A stretch of 54,923 nt of DNA from Phoronis australis (taxonomy: Eukaryota > Phoronida > Phoronidae), in assembly GCA_002633005.1 (NCBI GenBank), contig NMRA01000605.1:131819-186741 (forward strand), read 5' to 3'. Of the stretch, positions 30,701-41,988 are shown piece by piece. The notes beneath the pieces are model-generated. The model worked only from the letters and a program-made list of their open reading frames with translations. It was not told the DNA's origin and searched no databases. Both the position numbers and the translations under genes were made by a program. Position 1 is the stretch's first letter. Every line of letters starts with the position of its first letter.

Positions 30701-33700
30701 TAACCCATTTTTTAAGAAAGGGTTGTACTGATTTTGTCTAATGTTGATAGAGCATAGCTTTTGGTTTTTACAATGCATTAAATTGTGTTGAATTCATTCA
30801 TATTAAGTGGCTTTGTTGAGTTGAACAGAAAATAAATTAAATGAAACACAATAAAGTTTTGAAGATAAATAAAGCAGTAACAGGACTCCCTAAGAATCGA
30901 GCTGTTTTCGAAAACTTTGCGCCATTGGTGATATGATTGGTTCAGGTATTTACGGCGGGAAAATAATAGACCAAGTATCGTGCACGTGTGCACTGTAGCA
31001 ACACTTTGTATCTTATTCTTATTTGGCCAATCTGTTGATACAGTAATTTCCTTATTTATTGTAATCTATTTTGCCCGGGGTATGCCACGAGCTATGTTGC
31101 ATTTATTATGACGTAAATAGATAAAACTAACTAAAACTCTGCAAGATGGGCATGGACAAAACACCATAATGGCAGCAATTCTGATTTGACTGCAACTTGA
31201 GCTTGTTGGGTTCTATCATATATTGGGTTGGCATTGGGACCCACATGGTGCTTACTCGAATGGGCTTCATTTTACCATTTCAAATTGTGTAGGTGAAGTA
31301 AATAAACAACGTGGGTGATTATCATCACAGTAATTTCATCATTAGTATCTTTTGCCAGGTGCTCAAATTTTCTAAAAATAGGGATTGTCAGATTTGTAAG
31401 GTAGAAGTGTTTCGCTGGTCTGTTGCGTTATTTATACCGGACCAAAATTAAAAAAGAGACCTTTGTTTAAATCAGGAGCTGCATGATACACATTTTACCA
31501 GACGTGCGCAGGCAGTGCATGTGGGCCCATTGCACTGGTCACTTGGAACCATTTTTATGGTTTATTAATATATAGTTAAACCAAGCTGAGGAGCTTGAAA
31601 CCTGATTTACAGAAATTTTTGGCAGTGGGATTTTCTGAAAAATGCTCGCAAGTTAACAACAAAGTTTGATAACAATGCACTGCAGATGCGTCATTGAGCG
31701 TAAATTTGATGAATTCTAGCTTACGATTTCACCTGTTTCAGAGACCGGGTTTCAACCACTTTAGGGCTATAATAAGCGCCTCCCTTCCTGAAGCGGATTT
31801 TTCTAAGCGTCCTGACCGCTACAGGTGGCATAGGACTTTACAAAACTGGTTGAAGAATTTTGTTTTCGTCATAAACATTCGTTTGAAAGGCTAAAGTTTG
31901 GAAATGTTAAGACTTAAGGTGGAAATTTAAAAACCATTTGTCCGCTTACAAAAATTTAACATTGAAGAATAAAAACAACCTTCACACCCCTCTGGTGTTC
32001 CTGTTCCATGTTTTCAAAGAAGTTGGTTGCATTTTCATAGACTGCAGAGATTTTGTGCGGCATATATTCGTCATGAAATGAGTGTGTAACCTGCTGTTGA
32101 ATTGCGAGATAGATTTTGACTGGTCCAGGTGGTTATTTCTGAAGTATTAATGTAATCTTTATTTATGTTAAAGGTTTTACCAGCATTCTATTTATTTGTA
32201 CACGAATGTGAACTTGTTGAAATCACTGATCCAAATCCAGGCCAAATGTGTGCATTCTGCTCAGACCAACCGTCTGATCAGGGCCAACGAAGAGTAATTT
32301 GGTTAATTCGCTCACTAGACTATGGCTGAAGTTGCTCGTAAGGACAGGAGTTCATAAGTCACTTCCTTTGGAAGAAATTCAGCACACAATTTTCGTCAAA
32401 AAGTTTACCAGATAGTTTTCAACAAAACGGGGAAAACAAAAATGGATTTGTGAAGACAGGATTAAGTAGTAGGCCTACCAGAGCCTCTTAAAAAGCGTTC
32501 ATCTTCAAAGTGCCTTGAACAAATCTATAAAGTCTTATTGCTGAAACAACTGCCATTCACGTTGACACAATAAATAAGCTTTTCTTCGCACAGCCGATTA
32601 TGGGGTCATCGCATGGTATGGAAGCCAATTCCTTTGCATTTCGCCTGTGTGGCCGAACAACCGGCCACACAGCAGCCGACCATGATTAGCAGACGACGTA
32701 CTTGCCGGAAATTGCACCAGAAAATTTAGCCAGGTGTCGCCAGTGAATAATGACGTAATGGCTTGTGCGTAAGCTCACAGATTTCGTCCATTGAAAGTAT
32801 ACGGAGTTGGCGGTCCATGTACTATAGTCTATGGTTATATTGCGAATGAGACTTCTCTGCTGGATTGAATATTTACCTATTCCTAATACCTTGGAGACTT
32901 CTTATCGCCTTTGATGATTTGATTAAAATCCTAGTTACAGTCAACAAGCTAAGTGGTGCCAAATACAATCTCTCCTCAGCAAGGAATGAGAGAATAGATA
33001 GCATCACAAGACATACAAGTTCCTACGTGACCAGAGTTCCTGCCACTTGGACTTAACATCAACCCATTGAAGGAGATGGGAAGTTTCTGAGGTACTAGGA
33101 AAAAGTAAGCATTTAGTCTAAGACACAAGACTCATTCTCAATATATTAGATGATGCACTGTTATCTACACCACTTGGAGGAGACTCAAAATCTGTGAGGA
33201 AGATTTGAGCCACAGGACATTTCTCAAGGAAGATTAACAAGAACAATGCTTCATTATGCACCCCAGCTTTCCAATCAACGCGTTTACTAATTTACATAAG
33301 TAGTATTTTCTCACAGTTGTCCAATATTGGAACAATGCAGTTATGAGATTCTTCAACTTATTGCCTATGCCTCGTTTTGGAAGAAAGTTGTCTGCCGTGA
33401 AAAATAAACATCATGTATTGAAATTTTTCAACCCCCATCTAAAATACAACACTTTTTTAAAATCTCAGAGATTTAGGACCCTTTTAGAACAGTGCGCGAT
33501 TCGCATTTCCCAGGCCGAAATCAAGTTAGGTGGGCTGGTATGATTTTTCAAGGTCAACATTGCAAAATTCAGGTCGAAATTCTTGAACCAGCAGTCATTA
33601 TGTCAAAGAACAATTGAATGAGTGATTTAGCGGATGGGGTACTAAATAGAACAAGCAGACAGTGAATGTATCATGTAGGTCTATTACAGTGTTGACAACT

Positions 33701-36700
33701 TATGCTGGCTACAGTTTTTGTTGCATTTCACGCAACGTCCATTGCCTTGACAGCAACGGGTCTCTCAGTGTCATATGATAACGCAGTCCGTTCCACTATG
33801 CTGTAGTACGTGACTGACAACAACAATAAAGGACCATCTATCACTCACATTATAGCGTGATTATCAGCCTCCGGAATTTCATTCAATAAAAACAACATAG
33901 AGGGTAGCAAAAATTCATGTGCAAGTTGTTTGCAAAACAATTAATAGTCTGGCAGTAAAAAGAGCAAACGAGATTGGGCTGTTAATGCCTGCTGAAATTT
34001 ATTCCATGTTTCTCAAATATCAACTTAGTTTAAATAATTTCAGGGAGTGCGCAATCGATAAAATAAGAAGGAGAAACTTATATCATTTTCGTCAAAATTC
34101 TCAGATTATTTTCGATTAATTTTGCAGCAGTTTTTATCAGTTTTTCTGGTTTTCCTTTACCATTTTCAACATACCAGCAAAGCACGACCACTTTTGATAA
34201 AATCTGTCATCTTTTTTGAAACTACTCTACAGGCATTCAAAACTAATCCCTTTGGAAATACCAAAAATAAGACTTACTGATTAAGATGTAACTTCAACAC
34301 TAAATCATCCTCTATTTGTTTTTGGTCTTCCTTACTTAACTCTGCGACTTCCATCAACCTATACAGGTAACTGTAAAAAAATAACATGCTCGTCATAACT
34401 AATGACAAGGTACTCAAATCTGTAAGAGATGTAACTCAATAGCTCACAAGACAGGTGAAAGGAAAGAACATAGTTTTATGGAAGTCAATGTATTTTTTTG
34501 TCAGTTTAAATATTCATTGAGTGCAAGTTGATAATACTTGCAAACTATACATCTCATAATGCTGCGTATCAATATTACAATCAAAATATGCCCCATACTG
34601 AGTGGACCTCTAAAGGATCACATTTTTCAAGTCCTCATTTCAAACAGCTATGCGTAAATACAGATTTTTCACTTTCAAACTGCATTAAGGATATTTCACT
34701 TGCACAAGGACATGTTCCTAGAATACAGAATGGTTGGCATGTCTGTCATTTGAATACTCAGTCAGCAATCTTAAAGTTGCAAAAATATAACAAAGTTCTG
34801 CACAATTGTACAATATAGCAATGAAATGTGTTCTTACCGAAGAGCTTTGACGTACTTCTTGACCGCCTTTTCAAAATCTTTCGCATTAACAAAGTTGTTG
34901 CCAACAGTTTTAATGAACTCAACTACCTCCAAGACTTTGTCTTTCTGTAATTGTTAAGATTATAACACTGCTTAATATGAAACAGAATGTAACAGCAACA
35001 AATTCAACACAATTTCAAATTTATTGTCATTAACAACACAATTAGGTATGATAACTGATACTTCTGTCCTCTGATTGGCTGATACACAGAACAACAACTT
35101 CCTATATAGCATAATACTGACTAACTTAGTGAGTAATTTATCACTTATCATTGATGCTGCCTGGGTGTCAGATATTGCTATTCGCCATCTCATCTATCAG
35201 ACTCTGTAGAAACTAACCCTATGCACAAAGCGAGCTGATGATGTCAGAACATCAAGGGAGGTAAGAACAAGGTGTTCTCATAAACGACAAAAAAAAAACT
35301 CCCAACAAAGAAGCAACAAAGGTCGTGTAATAAAACCAATATCGAATGATCCTCAAATCTTATGGATATTGAGAGAGCAATGTTGCTCTTCCTCCATTCA
35401 TATAACCGATATCACCATCATGATCAGTCCATATTCGCATTACACATTATGTATCTGATGGCCATTCATTACTAAGAGGCAATACGAAACTCGTGTGTTC
35501 GAACATAAACACATGTCACATTCAGAAAACACCCCTACCCCAGTGCTTTGAAACTATGAGTTAACACCCATTTACATTTAAAATCAGTAAACACCTTAAA
35601 ACTTTACAAGTATAACAAAATAGTACAATGAAACAAATCTAAAATTTAGACAAGTGTGAAGTTCCTGATTTAAAATTGCCACTTTAAAATGCATTGATGT
35701 GTGAGCAATATATTAGGGAATCAGTCACCTGTTTAAAGTCAAGCTCAAAGTACTCCTCAGGGAAGTCAGGATACACATCTCCGCTACCATCATCACGAAC
35801 AGTACCATCATCCTCTCCGGGCTGAAGTTGCCCACATTCGTGAATGACACACTCCTGAAATCATGCAGAACATTGTACCTAACTTGCTGTACTTGAACTT
35901 TACCTATTCCATCTCAACGAAACACACTCACTGCGGCTAAACAAATCTTAACTTATTCCTTACTTCATAAGAATGATTTCTGGGCTCAGAAAGAGTTGAC
36001 AATTCATTGCTTTTGAAAACATGCTCGGTCATGTGATGTGACCAAAAAGATGGTGGATTGAATGGGGTAAACTGCTTGCAACATATTCCACGCCCCACTG
36101 ACAGTACGGGAAGCCTACACTTGGAAAATGGATTTTTTTTATCTTTGTAAAAGAGTAATTCAGGGCTACTTACAGAAAATGGGTGTCCATAAATGGAAAG
36201 GAAATCATAAATTTCAATATATTACGTATGTTATAACATGTATATCATTACACCAAACTCTTGCCCTATTCACACCATGAACTGTTTATTCTGGGAAATC
36301 CTAAAAACCAGATTATTACTGCTGATCCAAAAGTTAGGCAGAAGGAGTCTGTAGATGGAAATTCTTTGTATTGCCCTATTGTCAATCAGCCACCTTGAGA
36401 GGCTTGTCCTGGGAGTCTGTCTCCAGTCTCTCCATCTCCTTCACCACACTCATCCCTTTGAGGACCTTGCCAAACACGACATGTTTCCCATCCAAGTGGG
36501 GCGTCTCTTTAAGCGTGATAAAGAACTGAGATCCGTTGGTGCCAGGTCCAGCATTGGCCATGCTTAACAGTCCTGGCTTTTCATGCTAAAATGTACAAAT
36601 GTAAAAGACTGCACAATCGACTATGCCACCTTGAAAATCACTCTAGTGCAAACTACTACTCGAAGAACAGGAGGACCATCAAAGTCAGCACACTTTCAGT

Positions 36701-39700
36701 GATCAAGTAATCTCAGCCGCACATGTTCACATACTTTCTTTCCATCACACACCAACTTATGATCAGACACTGTTAGCGGGTTTTCCGATCAAACAAACGG
36801 TCAACTGGCCACGTTGTTTTGATATGAAACTGTGTAAAAAGTGTAACAAAAATGAACTTACGATGCTATAGAGTTCACAAATTTTATAAAGACAAAGTCA
36901 TCACAAAGCCATTTATAGAGATTAAGCCCAAATACAGAAAATATGTTTTCTCAGCAAACATAAGCTAGAGCATTCTACGTCGAATTCAGCAAACCTTTAT
37001 ATCAAAATTTTCATCCTCAAACTTCTCTCCATAAATACTCTCGCCACCAGTACCATTCTGATTGGTGAAGTCTCCTCCTTGGCACATGAAATCTTTGATG
37101 ACTGCAAAGATAACAACATCAATATCATCAATCACCATTGCAGGAAAATGCAAACCAAACAAGTAGTGACTTTTGTATGAGATTATGCCAGACCAAATCG
37201 CTTTGCCAATCAACAACAAATCAACAGTTCCTCCCAAGACCACCAGTAATCTGAATAGGAACAAGTTGATGCCAGTTAATTACCATACATTAAATTAGAA
37301 GTTTGTCTTTGATACAGCTTTCCTTCAAAAAGTTTTGATTCAGGTGAGTCACCCTTATGAAATTGCACTCAATTCATCCCTTTCCAAATGATGACTAGAC
37401 TTGACAGTTCATTATTTGTAAAAACCAAGCTCATAAATTTTCAATTCACGCCACGGCTTGAAACTTATAAACCCTGAAATCAACTTTCAGTTTGACTAAA
37501 GAACAATCTGAGACCAGTTTTATAATGGCAAGTGGCCTACAGAAAGCACTGCTTTAAATCTACCATTTGAAATCAAATATTTTTCAAACAATACTCATCC
37601 GAGCTCTGAGCTTATCAATCTTAATGTCTTGAGTAAATAGAAGTGCTAATTCAAAAGACTTACTTCTGTGAAATGGGCATCCTTTGTAATGCAACGGTTT
37701 TCCCGCCTCTTCAGACTTTTCCCCTGTGCAGAGGGCTCTGAAGTTTTCAGCAGTCTTTGGTACAACATGCTGGTACAGCTCAAACACAATTCTTCCAACT
37801 AGAAAGAAAAATCGTAAATAACTTTAACATCATTTCTCCGTTTGAAAAGTTAAACACCGCCCTAGATATTTTATTTAACTTAAGGAGTCACTGTTATCTA
37901 CAACCTGTTTCGTCTCGTCACTACGTAGAGTTTGAATTTTGTGGTGATGAGTTTGGCTTTCATGTGTTGAGTTTGAAAACCTATGCAACAAGTTTAAACC
38001 TAAGTATTAGGAGATTAGTAGTTTCCTCAGCATATTACAAAATTTTGGATTTTTGGTACAAGCTCAATGCATTTATTGGAAAAACGTAATACATAAACTC
38101 GCCACAGTATGGACATGGACTTCTGAACACGTAATTTCAGTCAAGTTTGAATTTTGAATTTTCTGTTGCAGAGAACTGTGGGAATATTAATAGAAATGGA
38201 ACTATGAGCAAAGCACTCCATTCAGAGCAGGGAATATACAGAACTTGCTTTACTGTGTTTCAATTTCCATCAAAATGAAATTTATACCCATACATAGGTC
38301 AACTGACCAAAATAAGACAGCATGGCTAGCAACAGAAGTGTTTGCGTTGTGGGGAAATCATGGATAATTTTTGATCAGTTGCCATCACAGGGTGGAGGTA
38401 GTTTTCAGTTGGTGTGCAGATAATTGTTTCTGAAGCAGGACAACATTGTGTAAAATACCATTATAAACAACTATTCGTAATCAAGCAGCTTATCTATTGG
38501 CACATGCTAATTAATTTCAGTGAAATTAAGAAGCTTTAAAAAGACCAAAATGTCACTCAATGCAATTGTCTCATAAAGTGAAAACAAACAGTTAATAGTT
38601 CACACAATGGTCTAACGAGGTGGTTGGGTGTGCAGCCATTTCCCATGTGGTGTCTAGGTATTCACATTATAATCCCAGTTATCTTCTCTGTTCCACTTCT
38701 AAGCAATTTGAAATAACTATCTACTTCCAGAAACCCTCATTGTCCTTGTAAACACTGGTGCAACTCAATCATTAAACGTCCCGCCTCTAACACATCTAGC
38801 ACTAAATTTCTGCAACATCTCAGTGTTCTCCACATTATAAATTCCAAACTCGACGCAAATGTTGAATGCCAGTTAATGACATTGTTTTGTGTCTACCCAT
38901 AAGCATGGTCATGCTGGAGGTATTTATATATGGTTTAAAACTGCACACTGCACTGGTGTAACCTACTTCTTAGACACTTCAAAGTTTAGCTTTCCTACCA
39001 ATGCATCTCATAATTTCTCCAAAGCATTTGACAGACCAAGAGCAGCAAACAAAAGTTCTTTTAATNGCAAAATTTCTTCTGAAATTCGGTTTTTCGGTAT
39101 CAAAATTCTAAAAACTTATAATGAAGTGAAACCAGTTCCCATGCATAATTTGTTGTGACGTGTACGCAAACTCGTGAAAGAACAACAGCTGATTGAAGAA
39201 TCGGCGAAAAAAGAAACTGGCCAATAGGTTACACAATATTTCATGTCGCCAAAAGCTGTCTCTAAAGATCGCTCCACAACTTTAGCAGAAGAATAACTGT
39301 GGAAGGCCATTTTTCCAACACCGTTAAATAATTAAGGCCATTTTTCCCAACACCATAAAATAATTAAGTTTACTCAAGGAAGACTGTAGTTTTTAATGAC
39401 ACTAATTTTGTCTCAGATTCTATCTTACCACTTTTTTACCCACATCGGTGCAAAGCTGTATATTTAGTATAAAGCTTTGTACCAAGGCTAGCTGGCTACA
39501 GTTAAGTGACATAATTATCAGACGTTTTGGCACATTTTGCATTATATTTATTTGAAAATACTACAGATTGTTGTTAATTCTTTGCTGAATTTAAGGAATT
39601 TTTCTGTTACTATATCTTGTCTTTGAAAGCCACATTTATGCTCTGACTGATCTTTAAAAATAACAACTAGCAAACCTTCGGAGAACCTCGGACACCATGT

Positions 39701-41601
39701 TTCCCCATATGCCATACCACGGAAAACTGACTAACCACGTAATGGCCGCAGGCACCTTGCATCCAAATTTCAGCTAGAATGTTTTGACATATATGCTACT
39801 AGAACGCAACTCCATTCGCAAAAAAATATCCATTAAATGAAATCTGATGACCGCGTCAAGTTGTTTCGATGCATCAGTGCAGATGACTAAAGCACGTGCA
39901 AACTCACTGCAGTTTTTAGTATCTCTTCACCTTCTTGATATGACACCTGCATTTGCGCGGTCGGAGTTTGACTTGTGAGATGATTTCATTGTGGAAAAAA
40001 AAATTTGTTTTCAACTTTTATGACAAATTTATGCGATCATCCATTTTAGGCACCCTCTCGGTGAAATCAAAACGAGGCAGAGCCGTGAAAAAACGAGACA
40101 GTGCTGGACATTGAATGCATTACAGCTGAACAAAAATTGGTGGCATAAGATTATACTTCAAGTAAGATTTTATGAAATGTCCGATATTTAGGGTTCGTCC
40201 GATAATTAGGTACACTATGTGTAGTTGACTCCCAGATTTTGCATGCACTCCGTCCGATCTTGAGCTCTACATGTTGATACAGGTTTCACGGCGAGGTGAC
40301 GAGCAGAACTATCCTGACTGTGTGCAGTGTCGGGGTCTATGGAAGATTAACACACAGTGGTACCTAGCTGTATTTTGACGACAGTCTTCAATCATGCAGC
40401 TAGCTAGGCAATGACCATCGCCTCTGTTTGCCCGACCAGAGGCGATGCAGCTCCTATAGGCGCTCCATACGGCGGAAGCTTTTCGGCGAATTATGCCTCC
40501 CACCGACTAAAACATCAAAGTCATGTTTTTATAAATACCTTTTGCGCATCTATAGAGGAACACCTTAAGAGGTTGTCGATGTGTTTAATTCCTTCCAACT
40601 CGAACAAATACTTCCATTATCAAACTTTTTCTTCGAGCAGTCCCTATTTCAGTTCCCAAAATCGTGAATTCACCATTTTCACTCGGTGCACGCCAAGAGA
40701 TTTGACCTCATTCTTTTAACCAGGCTGAAGGTCAGAAGTTGCGGTCCTACCGGCGAACTTTGAAAGCTGAAGTCCCCGCCATCTGCGTACCTGCTGCCGG
40801 GAATTAGCCGCGTGCATTCGCCGTGTTGTTAAACATTAAAATGTCAAATATGTGCACAAAGACTATTAAATGTCATATCAACAGCATTTATTTTTATCAA
40901 ATACAAACAATAATTCATTGAAATACAATCAGTTTCAAGTGACGCCAATTAAAGACAAGTAAAGTGGTGGCATTTTGGAAACGAACATTTGACTGACAAG
41001 ACCGCAATAGCACACCTTTGGCCTATTTAGAGATTGAGGTCATGAAGTCACATCACCTAGCGAGCGCAATAAAAATTGGAGCGTGCGCAGTATAAAAATA
41101 GTGAGTTCACGATTTTGGGAACTGAAATAGGGACTGCTTGAACTTAAGAAAAAGTTTGATAACGGGAGTATTTGTTCGAGTTGGAAGGAATTAAACACAT
41201 CGACAACCTTCTAAGGTATTCCTCTATGCGCAAAAGGTATTTATAACAGCGTGACTTTGATGTTTTAGTCAGTGCGAGGCATAATTCGCCGAAAAGCTTC
41301 CGGCGTATGGAGCGCCTATAGGAGCTGCATCGTCTCTGGTCGGGCCAATAGAGGCGATAGTCATTGCCTAGCAGCTAGCTGGCTACGGAGAATCTAGAAC
41401 ATTCCGAGTTTCTGGCTGACAATTTACTGGTTGTCAACTGGTCAAAGTGAAACCCGTTGCATTTGCAAAGAATCGCAAGAACTCTTAAAAACTATCTTTT
41501 AATGCCAGAATGTGATGATGTCAGCAAACAACGACAAACTAACCGTCTTCTCCAGCTACTCGAATGTCGAAAAACACGCGGGGATTCCCTTCGTTCTCCA
41601 T
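27624..41601 (-). CDS. PPID: Cyclophilin 40, peptidyl-prolyl cis-trans isomerase D (complete, 11 exons)
   Basis: The spliced exons give 364 residues plus stop (human 370), with all splice phases consistent. Residues ~8-175 form a cyclophilin domain: [24 protein letters not shown], the [13 protein letters not shown] insertion, [29 protein letters not shown] and [11 protein letters not shown]. Histidine replaces the usual cyclophilin A tryptophan in the last motif, as in other Cyp40 proteins. An acidic linker ([17 protein letters not shown]) leads to three TPRs: KTVGNNF, LNQALCYLK and SKAYYRRGQ, which keep the Lys, Asn, Asn, Lys and Arg of the carboxylate clamp that binds the EEVD tail of Hsp90. 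The C-terminus [13 protein letters not shown] matches human KDKEKAVYAKMFA. The product is a cytosolic Hsp90 co-chaperone and prolyl isomerase. It is head to head with ZFAND2B. Introns 1 and 7 are long and hold repeats. Confidence 0.97.
28178..28220 (-). CDS. PPID: PPID exon 10
   Basis: 43 bases, phase 0 to 1. It encodes [14 protein letters not shown], equivalent to human ADLKKAQGIAPEDK. Confidence 0.9.
29331..29417 (-). CDS. PPID: PPID exon 9 (TPR 3)
   Basis: 87 bases, 29 codons. It encodes [17 protein letters not shown] through NDFDQAI; SKAYYRR supplies the clamp lysine and arginine. Confidence 0.97.
29660..29717 (-). CDS. PPID: PPID exon 8 (TPR 2)
   Basis: 58 bases, phase 2 to 0. It encodes [19 protein letters not shown]. 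The preceding intron is about 4.5 kb. Confidence 0.95.
29720..34270. other. PPID: PPID intron 7
   Basis: About 4.5 kb without recognised exons or genes; it holds the repeat fragment at 31590-31830. Nothing else could be supported. Confidence 0.6.
31590..31830 (+). repeat. Fragment related to the 13.0-14.5 kb element
   Basis: The stretch with GATTTCACCTGTTTCAGAGA and ATAATAAGCGCCTCC is an inverse match to 13070-13280. It lies in the long PPID intron 7. Confidence 0.6.
34278..34370 (-). CDS. PPID: PPID exon 7
   Basis: 93 bases, phase 2 to 2. It encodes [16 protein letters not shown] through LVLKLHLNQ, the linker and start of TPR 2. Confidence 0.93.
34838..34944 (-). CDS. PPID: PPID exon 6 (TPR 1)
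   Basis: 107 bases, phase 0 to 2. It encodes [18 protein letters not shown] through VKKYVKALR, with the Lys and Asn of the first carboxylate-clamp helix. Confidence 0.95.
35729..35854 (-). CDS. PPID: PPID exon 5
   Basis: 126 bases, 42 codons. It encodes the last cyclophilin strand ([10 protein letters not shown]) and the acidic linker ending [12 protein letters not shown]. Confidence 0.95.
36394..36585 (-). CDS. PPID: PPID exon 4
   Basis: 192 bases, phase 0 to 0. It encodes [15 protein letters not shown] through [11 protein letters not shown], with the GSQFFIT strand and the [11 protein letters not shown] loop. Confidence 0.97.
36995..37101 (-). CDS. PPID: PPID exon 3
   Basis: 107 bases, phase 1 to 0. 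It encodes [17 protein letters not shown] through [11 protein letters not shown], with the conserved FMxQGGDF substrate-binding motif. Confidence 0.97.
37664..37798 (-). CDS. PPID: PPID exon 2
   Basis: 135 bases, phase 1 to 1. It encodes [19 protein letters not shown] through [13 protein letters not shown], the first half of the isomerase active site including the catalytic arginine of FHR. Confidence 0.97.
39030..39460 (-). repeat. Dispersed repeat family, copy B
   Basis: Inverse-oriented relative of 4690-5150, in PPID intron 1. A single N interrupts it at 39065. The right half (AGTTTACTCAAGGAAGACTG onward) also matches 43750-43910. Confidence 0.7.
40215..40390 (+). repeat. Second dispersed repeat, copy 2
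   Basis: Same-orientation match to 5195-5365. It abuts the left arm of the foldback element at 40395. Confidence 0.65.
40395..41385. mobile_element. Foldback element with ~290-base inverted arms, PPID intron 1
   Basis: Arms at about 40396-40690 and 41095-41382 are close inverse copies, starting GCAGCTAGCTAGGCAATGAC and matching through the stretch CCCTATTTCAGTTCCCAAAA. A centre of about 400 bases shows no coding content. The right end is only about 160 bases from PPID exon 1. Confidence 0.8.
41544..41601 (-). CDS. PPID: PPID exon 1 (start codon)
   Basis: ATG at 41601 gives [19 protein letters not shown], phase 1 out at a GTTAGT donor. A palindrome containing TGACGTCA starts two bases upstream of the ATG. 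Confidence 0.95.
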
Positions 41602-41933
41602 CTTGAATGTGACGTCACATTCAAAATCGGTCAAGTCATTCTTTGGAACCAAGTGCGCATATTGAAAATTGAAATTAATAACTAAATTGCGTTTTAATTT
41701 TATGAAAGTTTCATTATTAAATGCGACGTACATGTTAAATACTAATTTTATACATAAAATGTAGGAAATAACTGTGTTAACTAAATACACTCATTAAATT
41801 TTGAAATAAAACTTCGGTTGGAAGGTTTTCGCCTCATTTATAAATAGCTCAACACATTTGCTGACGTCATTTAGCAGAAACTTGTCCAGGAAGTGATTGT
41901 GTTGAAAGCTGTGCCTGTGAGCGACTGTATGAG
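41602..41933. promoter_or_regulatory. Shared bidirectional promoter between PPID and ZFAND2B
   Basis: Only 332 bases separate the two divergent start codons. A perfect TGACGTCA (CRE/ATF-type site) lies at 41610-41617 inside a 22-base perfect palindrome at 41603-41624. A second TGACGTCA lies at 41862-41869. A TATAAATA sits at 41839-41846, about 90 bases before the ZFAND2B start codon. No transcription start was measured, and the palindrome probably falls within the PPID 5-prime UTR. Confidence 0.7.
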
Positions 41934-41988
41934 ATGGAGTTCCCAGACCTTGGAAAACATTGTTCTGAATCGACATGTAAACGTCTAG
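41934..41988 (+). CDS. ZFAND2B: ZFAND2B exon 1 (start codon)
   Basis: 55 bases, phase 1 out, donor GTATGT. It encodes MEFPDLGKHCSESTCKRL, almost the family signature N-terminus (human MEFPDLGAHCSEPSCQRL). Confidence 0.95.

Larger units (their letters stand above)
37800..41543. other. PPID: PPID intron 1
   Basis: About 3.7 kb holding repeat copy B, the second dispersed repeat and the foldback element. No additional exon is supported. Confidence 0.6.

Noticed and set aside
41602-41933. Heat shock elements in the PPID/ZFAND2B promoter
   Set aside because: GAA and TTC triplets occur, but none with the required two-base spacing; only the CRE sites are supported.
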